Origin: JAXGPP01 sp964436865
GTDB lineage: Bacteria; Planctomycetota; Planctomycetia; Pirellulales; Thermoguttaceae
Length of the DNA stretch: 16,319 bases
Assembly: GCA_964436865.1 (NCBI GenBank)
Contig: CAYTFK010000142.1
Coordinates: 1 to 16,319 of the forward strand
Reading direction: 5' to 3'
Both the position numbers and the translations under genes were made by a program. The notes beneath the pieces were generated by a model. That model ran no database searches and was not told the DNA's origin. It worked only from the letters and a program-made list of their open reading frames with translations. This document shows positions 6,901 to 13,903 of the stretch, one piece after another; the first letter of the stretch is position 1, and each line of letters opens with the position of its first letter.

Positions 6901-8565
6901 CTGGAATTGGCGGAGATGCTCCGCACCGCCGGCGCGATCGACGACGCAGCGGCATGTTATGCGAGGCTGCAAGGCGAATTTGCCGACGTCGTCGTGACGG
7001 GCGGCAAGACCGGCCGGGAACTGGCCGGCTCACTGTCGGCCGACGATCCGGTGCGGCAGCGGCTTGAGGCGCCATCGCCGTGGCCGATCGGCGAGGTGGA
7101 GGTGAAAGTCGGCGCCAGCCGCACGACCTCGCCGACCTCGCAGTCGGCGCTGGAATACGTTGGTAGCCGCGGGCCTTTTTTTTCCGATTTGATTGTCGAA
7201 TTGAACCGCAACCCCGACATGCTCGTGGCCCGTGACGGAGCGGGGGGCCAGCGCTGGCAATTGTCGATGAGCGGGCTTTCGCGGCAGGACCAGTTCGCGT
7301 TCAGTCGCGGCATGATGCGGCTGGGCGTTCAGGGGCACCTGCTGCTGGTGGCGATGGGGAATCGCATGCTGGGCATCGATGCGCTTTGCTCGCCCGGCAG
7401 TCCGCCGCGAGTCTTGTGGACGCAGGACATCGACGACGCTGCGGGGGGCGTGGCAGGCCGAGATCAAATCCAGGTGCTGGTGGCGAACGTCGGCGGGATG
7501 CCGCGTTTTTCGTCGCTGCGCGCAGCCGCGGGGATCAATATGCCCCAGGCGGTCAGCGATCGTGCCCTGTGTTTCATGCGGATGCGGAATTGCGTGGCGA
7601 TCGATCCGATGACCGGCGAGACCTTATGGGTTCGGCGCGACGTGCGCCCCGACAGCTCGGTTTTCGGCGATCATGAATACATCTTCATCGTGCCTCCGGA
7701 AGACAACACGGCGACCGTCCTGCGCGCCGCCGACGGACAGAAGGTCGGTGATCGGCCGTTGCCTCCGCAACGCCTGGCCACCTTTGGCCGCCGAGTGCTC
7801 GTCTGGCGGCAGAGCTTCAACGAGAGCGTGCTGGAGATGCTCGACGCCTGGGAAGGCACCCGGCTATGGACGCCGCGGCAGTTCGCCCCCGAATCCCAGG
7901 TACACCTGATTGACGACCAGACGGCGGCGGTGCTCGAGCCCGGCGGCCGGTTTGTGCTCGTCGGACTGGACGACGGTCGGGCAATCATCGACGCGCCCTT
8001 GGAGCCGGAACCCCGCTTGTCGCGCGTGCGCGTGTTTCGCTCGCCGGAGCAATGCCTGTTGGTGGTTGCGGCGGACCATGGCGAGAACGCGGCCGAGCGC
8101 CGCGTCTACCCGATCCACGGCACGACGAGCGAGCAGGTTCCGCGCGGCCGGGTGTATGCCTTCGACGGGTCGGGGCGCAGCCTGTGGGAGAAACCGGCGA
8201 CGATCAAGGACCAGTTCCTGCCCGTAGACCAACCGGCGCGGATGCCGGTGCTCGTGTTTGCCGGGATGGTTCAAGAGCGCAAGCCGGGCGGGCAGATCGA
8301 GACGGCCACGCGAGTCCAGGCACTCGACAAGCGGACCGGGCGAATGGTTTGCGACCAGCAATTCTCCGGCGCCTCGGCACTGTTCCGCGTCTCGGGCAAC
8401 CCGGCAGGCAAGACGGTCGAGATCCAGAGCCATCAGAACACGATCACATTGACTTTTACCGACCGCCCGTTGCCGCCGGCCAGCGAAGAGGCGACGGCGG
8501 GCAACAAGACCACGCCGATGCAGGCGGTATTGGAAGCTCTGCAGAAGGCGGCAATCGGACCGTGA
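3982..8565 (+). CDS. Large secreted protein with TPR segments and two PQQ-type beta-propellers
   Basis: A 1527-residue exported protein. Residues 1-28 form a signal peptide (hydrophobic ALAAAVVMVLGLAW, cleavage probably after ALSA), so it acts outside the cytoplasmic membrane. Residues ~46-85 look TPR-like (LLDQQRYAEAVRCLGTIL). A first propeller at ~335-710 has seven blade-like repeats such as LLAVDFITGKRLW, AAYDIRTGKLKW and LIVLDGRTGKPLW. A helical TPR block follows at ~740-1030 (LHCHEDKLEEAV-like and QRESALEYYLKLIDLD). A second propeller at ~1080-1470 has about eight repeats (CVAIDPMTGETLW, VYAFDGSGRSLW, VQALDKRTGRMV). PQQ-like repeats with xxxDxxTGxxxW are shared by PQQ dehydrogenases and the scaffold BamB; I see no dehydrogenase active-site features, so a binding scaffold is more likely. 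It is the first gene of the cluster and its stop is 2 nt before the next ATG. The 1027-codon minus-strand frame across 3889-6972 is a shadow. Confidence 0.93.
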   Translation: MPSRYGALAAAVVMVLGLAWGPSPALSAEADRGTPDPAVGPSVFGQADRSLLQLLAKARQLLDQQRYAEAVRCLGTILDTPEDFFKPEQTGPVHRSLKSEAQELLGLMPARGRELYEIQYGARARQMLNQAAEAGDADGLAEVSRRFFHTAAGYEATFLLGLHHIDHGRPLAGALVLERLREASPTVDQFEPTLSVAMAACWLRSGMPERAEEALAVLRQSHPKLSISIQGRAVALFDGAKPPLDLLAQFAGTGVKTDAPQAEQWALFRGNPARNSSTSGSEPLLSMRWQVPTTEHPSIEALIREIDVSEQDADRYLLPGLHPLIVDDVVLMRTARTLLAVDFITGKRLWEIPVDDPFEAILNPPPNASFRQEPQLENGLRFRLWGDATYGRISSDGQNVFSIEDLPLNAQLEQMQQMLTIRQGKSPGEETGLANRLAAYDIRTGKLKWHVGGSAQEFGLPLAGAFFLGPPLPLMDQLFALADVKGEIRLIVLDGRTGKPLWSQQLAVPDRDILDDPLRRLAGIAPSYADGVLVCPTANRAIVAVELATRSLLWGYSYESEQMSARERHPMFFGMPTQFDSDPGSRWSDSSVLLADGRVVVTPLESGYVHCLNLLDGQLQWKCPRRDQLYVACVHQGKVIMVGKRQMQALDLATGEPAAAWSGAVANFPAGSTPSGMGFWSGDHYYVPLSNAAVMTVDLNTGRAVRISKSGEGTVPGNLVCYKGRMISQRAGAVEAFYQLDALRELVRDRLTANGDDAEALSLQGELLCHEDKLEEAVAALRRSLELSPDPSTEDLLRNAYFLGLRRDFSVHRRHVADIEKLIGDPEQRATFLRLMAAGLEQAGQRESALEYYLKLIDLDRTHPALESIDDSLAVRRDRWVQVRLAEMLLNGSPEIGEQMDRAVRERLDAARAEPGPEGLRRFISCFDGQPAAEAARRELVDRLKQTGRLLEAEAILLRRERSGDPAAAAAAVLELAEMLRTAGAIDDAAACYARLQGEFADVVVTGGKTGRELAGSLSADDPVRQRLEAPSPWPIGEVEVKVGASRTTSPTSQSALEYVGSRGPFFSDLIVELNRNPDMLVARDGAGGQRWQLSMSGLSRQDQFAFSRGMMRLGVQGHLLLVAMGNRMLGIDALCSPGSPPRVLWTQDIDDAAGGVAGRDQIQVLVANVGGMPRFSSLRAAAGINMPQAVSDRALCFMRMRNCVAIDPMTGETLWVRRDVRPDSSVFGDHEYIFIVPPEDNTATVLRAADGQKVGDRPLPPQRLATFGRRVLVWRQSFNESVLEMLDAWEGTRLWTPRQFAPESQVHLIDDQTAAVLEPGGRFVLVGLDDGRAIIDAPLEPEPRLSRVRVFRSPEQCLLVVAADHGENAAERRVYPIHGTTSEQVPRGRVYAFDGSGRSLWEKPATIKDQFLPVDQPARMPVLVFAGMVQERKPGGQIETATRVQALDKRTGRMVCDQQFSGASALFRVSGNPAGKTVEIQSHQNTITLTFTDRPLPPASEEATAGNKTTPMQAVLEALQKAAIGP

Positions 8566-8567
8566 GC

Positions 8568-9665
8568 ATGAGGCTTGAACAGAGCGAAAGACCGTCCCTC
8601 GCGGGCGCGCCGCGCGCGGATTGCCGCCCGAGAGTACAGAGCGCCGTGAGATGGCTGCTGCTGACGGCACTGGTTGGGGCGACGCTCACCGCGTCGCCGG
8701 CGGGCGCATCGGCGGCAACCGAGCGGGAGGTGAAGGATGCGGTACGCCGCGGTCTGGATTGGCTGACCCAGCGCCAGTCGACGCGGGGACGCTGGACGGC
8801 CAACAATGGCAAGTATCCGGCCGCGATGACCGCCATGGCCGGCATGGCGCTGTTGTGCGAAGGCTCGACGACGACCCAGGGCCGCTACGCGCCGAACATC
8901 CGCCAGGCAGTAAATTACCTGGCCGCCAATAGCCGGCCCAACGGGCTTATCGGCGATCCGCTGCAGGACGACCGCTACACCTACGGCCACGGGTTCAGCA
9001 TGTTGTTCCTGTCGCAGGTGCTGGGTGAAGAGGAAGATGCCGACCGCCGCGCGGAACTGGTCGACATCCTCACGCGGGCGGTCGAGTTCACCGGCCGAGC
9101 CCAGACCGAGGCTGGCGGCTGGGGGTACGTCAGCGCCAAGGACGGCCAGGGTTTCGACGAGGGCTCAACGACCATCACCCAGGTGCAGGGCCTGCGCGGC
9201 TGCCGCAATGCCGGCATTCCCGTTCCCAAAGAAATAATCGACAAAGCGATCCAATATATCCGCAACTGCACCCTGCCGGATGGCGGAGTGCAGTACAATT
9301 CGAAGGGCGGCGGCGGCCGCCCGGCGATCACCGCCGCGGCGATTGCATGCCTGTTCAACGCCGGCCAGTACGACAGCGAATATGTCCCCCGGCTGATGGA
9401 GTATTGTGAGAAGAACCTGGGCAACATTTCCAACCAGGGATTTGGCCACTGGCACTACGCCCACTATTACTATGCCCAGGTACGCTACCGCGAGGGAGGC
9501 GATCACTGGGAGGATTACCGCGACAAGATCCTCGATCGCATTCTCAAGGAAGCCAACAACGACGGATCGTGGAGCCAGGGATATATCGGCCCGGTCTATA
9601 CGACCTCGATCAACCTGACGATCCTGCAACTGGACAGGGCCACGCTGCCGATTTACCAACGCTGA
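8568..9665 (+). CDS. Secreted squalene-cyclase/prenyltransferase-fold repeat protein
   Basis: A 365-residue protein. A long Arg-containing N-terminus is followed by a hydrophobic stretch (residues 29-41, LLLTALVGATL) and ASPAGASAA, which reads as a signal peptide cleaved near residue 49. The mature part carries alpha/alpha-toroid repeats of the terpene cyclase/prenyltransferase type: WLTQRQSTRGRW (65-76), AQTEAGGWGY (178-187), TLPDGGVQY (235-243), HWHYAHYYYAQ (294-304) and ANNDGSWSQ (329-337), the QW-like elements. The DxDD acid motif of squalene-hopene cyclase is absent and the protein is about half that enzyme's length, so cyclase activity is unlikely; binding or an unknown reaction is possible. 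ATG 8568 begins 2 nt after the upstream stop. A GTG at 8646 would give a shorter, more typical signal peptide (VRWLLLTALVGA) and cannot be excluded. Confidence 0.9.
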   Translation: MRLEQSERPSLAGAPRADCRPRVQSAVRWLLLTALVGATLTASPAGASAATEREVKDAVRRGLDWLTQRQSTRGRWTANNGKYPAAMTAMAGMALLCEGSTTTQGRYAPNIRQAVNYLAANSRPNGLIGDPLQDDRYTYGHGFSMLFLSQVLGEEEDADRRAELVDILTRAVEFTGRAQTEAGGWGYVSAKDGQGFDEGSTTITQVQGLRGCRNAGIPVPKEIIDKAIQYIRNCTLPDGGVQYNSKGGGGRPAITAAAIACLFNAGQYDSEYVPRLMEYCEKNLGNISNQGFGHWHYAHYYYAQVRYREGGDHWEDYRDKILDRILKEANNDGSWSQGYIGPVYTTSINLTILQLDRATLPIYQR

Positions 9666-9736
9666 CCGTGAGGGAAGCCTTTGACGGCCGAGCCAACGGA
9701 TGCCCGGCTGCCGAATGCTCGGAACAGGACCACCGC

Positions 9737-10789
<1,053 letters not shown>

Positions 10790-11671
10790 GGCGATCAAGC
10801 GGATTGCCCGGCTGGACCTTCGCGCGCGTCACATCGTCGAGGGGTTCATGTCGGGCATGCACCGCAGCCCGTACTTCGGCCAGTCGGTCGAGTTCCTGCA
10901 GCACCGCGGCTACACGTTCGGCGACGAGATCCGCCACGTCGACTGGAAGGTGTGGGCGAAGCAGGACCGGCTGTACGTCAAGCAGTACGAGGAAGAGACC
11001 AATCTGCGCGCGGCGCTGCTGGTCGACGTGTCGGGGAGCATGCAGTACGGGCCGAGGCATCTGAGCAAATTCGAGTACGCGGCGACGGTGGCGGCGAGCC
11101 TGGCGTACCTGCTGTTGCGGCAACAGGATGCGGTCGGCTGCATGGCCTTCGACGACGCGCCCCGCGCCGCCGCACCGCAGCGGTCGAAGCGCAACCACCT
11201 CGATTCGATCATCCAGACGCTCGATGCCGCCCGGCCGAAGAACAAGACCGATCTCTATCCGATCCTCCGCCACGCGGCGGAAACCTACCCGCGGCGCGGG
11301 ATGATGGTCCTGATTTCGGATCTGTTGTGCGAGCGAGAGGGCTTGTTTCGCGGGTTGAAGCTGCTGCGGAGCCGCGGCCACGACTTGATCGTGTTCCACA
11401 TCCTCGACGACGACGAGCTGGATTTTCCTTTTAACGGGCCAACGCGGTTTGAGGACCTGGAGCTTGCCGGATCGCTGGCCTGCAATCCGCGGGCGCTTCG
11501 CGAGGGGTACCTTGCCGCCCTCGACCGCTATCTCGATGAAGTCCGCCGGGGCTGCATCGGCAACAATACCGACTACACGCTTCTGCGGACGAGCCAGCCG
11601 CTCGACGCGGCGCTGGCCGCCTTCTTGAGCAACCGCCTGGGAATGCATCACCGCAACCGACCTGGTTGACC

Positions 11672-13903
11672 ATGCCGACGTTTCTCCATCCCGCCCTGCT
11701 TTGGGGGCTGCCGATCGTGGCGGTGCCCGTGTTGATCCATCTGATCAACATGATGCGCCACCACCGCGTCCACTGGGCGGCGATGGAGTTCCTGCTCGTC
11801 AGCCAGAAGCGAAACCGGACGTGGATTTTGCTCAAGCAGCTTCTGCTCCTGCTGATGCGGATGGCGATCGTCGCCGCGGTGGTGCTCGTCGTCGCGCAAC
11901 CGGTGCTCCGCGGCGAGTTGGGCAGCCTGTTCGGCCGAAACAAGACGCATCATATCGTGCTTCTCGATGACAGCTTCTCGATGTCGGACCGTTGGGCCGA
12001 CACCAGCGCGTTTGCCGAGGCGCGTCAGGTAATCGAGCGGATCGCACACGAGGCCGGGCGGCAGGCCGAACCGCAAACGTTCACCCTGCTGCGGTTCTCG
12101 CAAGCGGGCCGCACGTCGCTCGGCACGCGGCCCGATCTGCACCAGGAGCAGATTGACAGCCAGTTCGACTCGCGGCTTCGCGAGATGCTCGAGGGTCTGG
12201 CGGTTTCGCACCTCGCTGCCGGCCCCACGTCGGCTCTGGAGGCGATCGAGCAACTGCTGGGAGACGAGAATGACGAAAAGCGGATCGTCTATCTCGTTTC
12301 CGACTTCCGCGCCCGCGAGTGGTCGAGTCCGGGGGATCTCAAGAACCGCCTCCGCCGGCTCAACGAACTGGGCGCCCGGCTGCACCTGGTAAACTGCGTC
12401 GACGCGGTCCGGCCCAACTTGGCCATCAGCGAATTGCGGCCTGCGGAAGGAACCCGTGCGGCAGGGGTGCCACTCTACATGGAAGTCGCCGTGCAGAACT
12501 TCGGTCCGGCGCCGGCGCGGAATGTGAGTGTGCTCGTATCGACCGACGAATTGGCGCAACCGGCCGTTCAGATCGCGGAGATCCCGGCCGGCAAGGCGGT
12601 GAGTCAGCGGTTCCCAGTCCATTTTGCCACCGCCGGCGAGCACCGCGTGGCCGTGCGGCTGGAAACCGATGCGGTCGAACCCGACAACTTCCGCTACCGG
12701 GTTCTGAAGGTGCCGGCCGATGTGCCGGTGCTGATCGTCGACGGCGATCCCGAGGCGATCGACGCCCGTTACCTGGCGGCGGCCCTGGCACCGGGCGGGC
12801 CGGTGCAGACGGGAATCAGTCCGCAGATCGAAAAACCGCGCTATCTAAGCCTGAATCCGCTCGAGACGTTTCGGTCGATCTACCTGCTCAACATTGAGCG
12901 GCTGGACGAATCGGCTGTCGATGCGCTGGAGAGTTATCTGTCGGCGGGAGGGGGTGTGGGCGTGTTCCTCGGACCGCGGTCTTCGGCCCGAGTAGTCGAC
13001 GAGCAGTTCTACCGCGACGGCCGCGGGTTCTTCCCTGTACCCGTGACCGGCGAAGCCACGCTGGCAGTCGATCGGCTGCAGAACGCGCCAGATGTCGAGG
13101 TGGGGCAGCATCCGATCTTTCGGGTGTTCGCCGGCGGCCGCAACGACTTCCTGTCGAGCATCCTCGTGTCGCGGTATTTCGCGGTGCCGCGCGACTGGAA
13201 GCCGGCCGAGAATTCCGGCGTGGAAGTGATCGCGAAGCTGCGCAACCGTGCCCCTCTGGTGGTCGAACGGGCCTACGGCGACGGTCGCGTGATCGCTGTA
13301 ATGACGACGTTGGCCCCGACCTGGAACAACTGGGCGCGGAACAATCCGAGCTTTGTTATCGTCATGCTGGAGATGCAGTCGCACTTGGCGCGGCGACCGA
13401 AGGGGGACGATCCGAAGACTGTGGGCGCCCCGCTGGTCGTTGAACTCGATCCGTCGCGCTACGAACCGCAGGTGCGGTTCACGACGCCGGAGCAAGGCGC
13501 TGCGGCGGCGACGCCCGGCACGGCGACGCCGACCGCGCAAGGCATTCTGACAACCTCGCTACCCGACACGGCCGTCAGCGGGATCTACGAAGTGGAACTG
13601 GTGCGTAAAGACGGTGAACGAGAGCTTCGGCTCCATGCCTTCAACGTCGATGCGGCGGAAGGCGATCTCAAGACGGTGGGCGGTCCCGATCTGGCCAGTC
13701 GGCTGCAAGGCGTCGACTATGAATACAATCCGGCGGCGCTGTTTCAGCATGCTCGCCAGGACATGGCTGGATACAATCTCGCGGGGCCGATCCTCTTCGC
13801 CCTCATACTGTTGCTCATCGGCGAGCAGATCCTTGCCTGGTCGGCAAGCTATCATCCGCCGGCCGGTCGGCCTGTGCCGAGGCCAGGAGGCGCCGCATGG
13901 TAG
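11672..13903 (+). CDS. BatA-like membrane protein with VWA domain
   Basis: A 743-residue membrane protein. Residues 1-80 form the BatA/aerotolerance N-terminal domain: LHPALLWGLPIVAVPVLIHL (helix 1) with the conserved HRVHWAAMEFL, then a second helix at ~53-77. The VWA domain follows with a full metal site, D99-D-S101-F-S103, T186 and D211, on the outside. At ~270-350 is a CARDB-like beta domain (VQNFGPAPARNVSV), then a flavodoxin/amidotransferase-like fold starting VPVLIVDGDPEA (~351), and a last helix at ~703-723 (ILFALILLLIGEQILAW) with a short Pro-rich tail. ATG 11672 is preferred to an in-frame TTG two codons upstream that overlaps the previous stop. Bat proteins are known from Bacteroides fragilis as aerotolerance factors; here the family, not that function, is what the sequence supports. 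Confidence 0.92.
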   Translation: MPTFLHPALLWGLPIVAVPVLIHLINMMRHHRVHWAAMEFLLVSQKRNRTWILLKQLLLLLMRMAIVAAVVLVVAQPVLRGELGSLFGRNKTHHIVLLDDSFSMSDRWADTSAFAEARQVIERIAHEAGRQAEPQTFTLLRFSQAGRTSLGTRPDLHQEQIDSQFDSRLREMLEGLAVSHLAAGPTSALEAIEQLLGDENDEKRIVYLVSDFRAREWSSPGDLKNRLRRLNELGARLHLVNCVDAVRPNLAISELRPAEGTRAAGVPLYMEVAVQNFGPAPARNVSVLVSTDELAQPAVQIAEIPAGKAVSQRFPVHFATAGEHRVAVRLETDAVEPDNFRYRVLKVPADVPVLIVDGDPEAIDARYLAAALAPGGPVQTGISPQIEKPRYLSLNPLETFRSIYLLNIERLDESAVDALESYLSAGGGVGVFLGPRSSARVVDEQFYRDGRGFFPVPVTGEATLAVDRLQNAPDVEVGQHPIFRVFAGGRNDFLSSILVSRYFAVPRDWKPAENSGVEVIAKLRNRAPLVVERAYGDGRVIAVMTTLAPTWNNWARNNPSFVIVMLEMQSHLARRPKGDDPKTVGAPLVVELDPSRYEPQVRFTTPEQGAAAATPGTATPTAQGILTTSLPDTAVSGIYEVELVRKDGERELRLHAFNVDAAEGDLKTVGGPDLASRLQGVDYEYNPAALFQHARQDMAGYNLAGPILFALILLLIGEQILAWSASYHPPAGRPVPRPGGAAW
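13885..13890 (+). promoter_or_regulatory. Shine-Dalgarno site choosing the start of the last gene
   Basis: A perfect AGGAGG ends 6 nt before ATG 13897, inside the end of the BatA-like gene. It favours this start over the in-frame ATG at 13930 and lets ribosomes ending at 13903 re-start. Confidence 0.75.

Noticed and set aside
3889..6972. A 1027-codon open frame on the minus strand
   Set aside because: It lies antisense to the propeller/TPR gene; its Arg/Gln/His-rich product without domains is the usual mirror of a GC-rich, third-position-biased gene.
3982..8565. A PQQ-dependent dehydrogenase
   Set aside because: Propeller repeats are present, but no quinoprotein active-site signature was seen, and TPR blocks suggest a scaffold.
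8568..9665. A true squalene-hopene cyclase
   Set aside because: Too short, exported, and no DxDD motif; only the repeat fold is supported.
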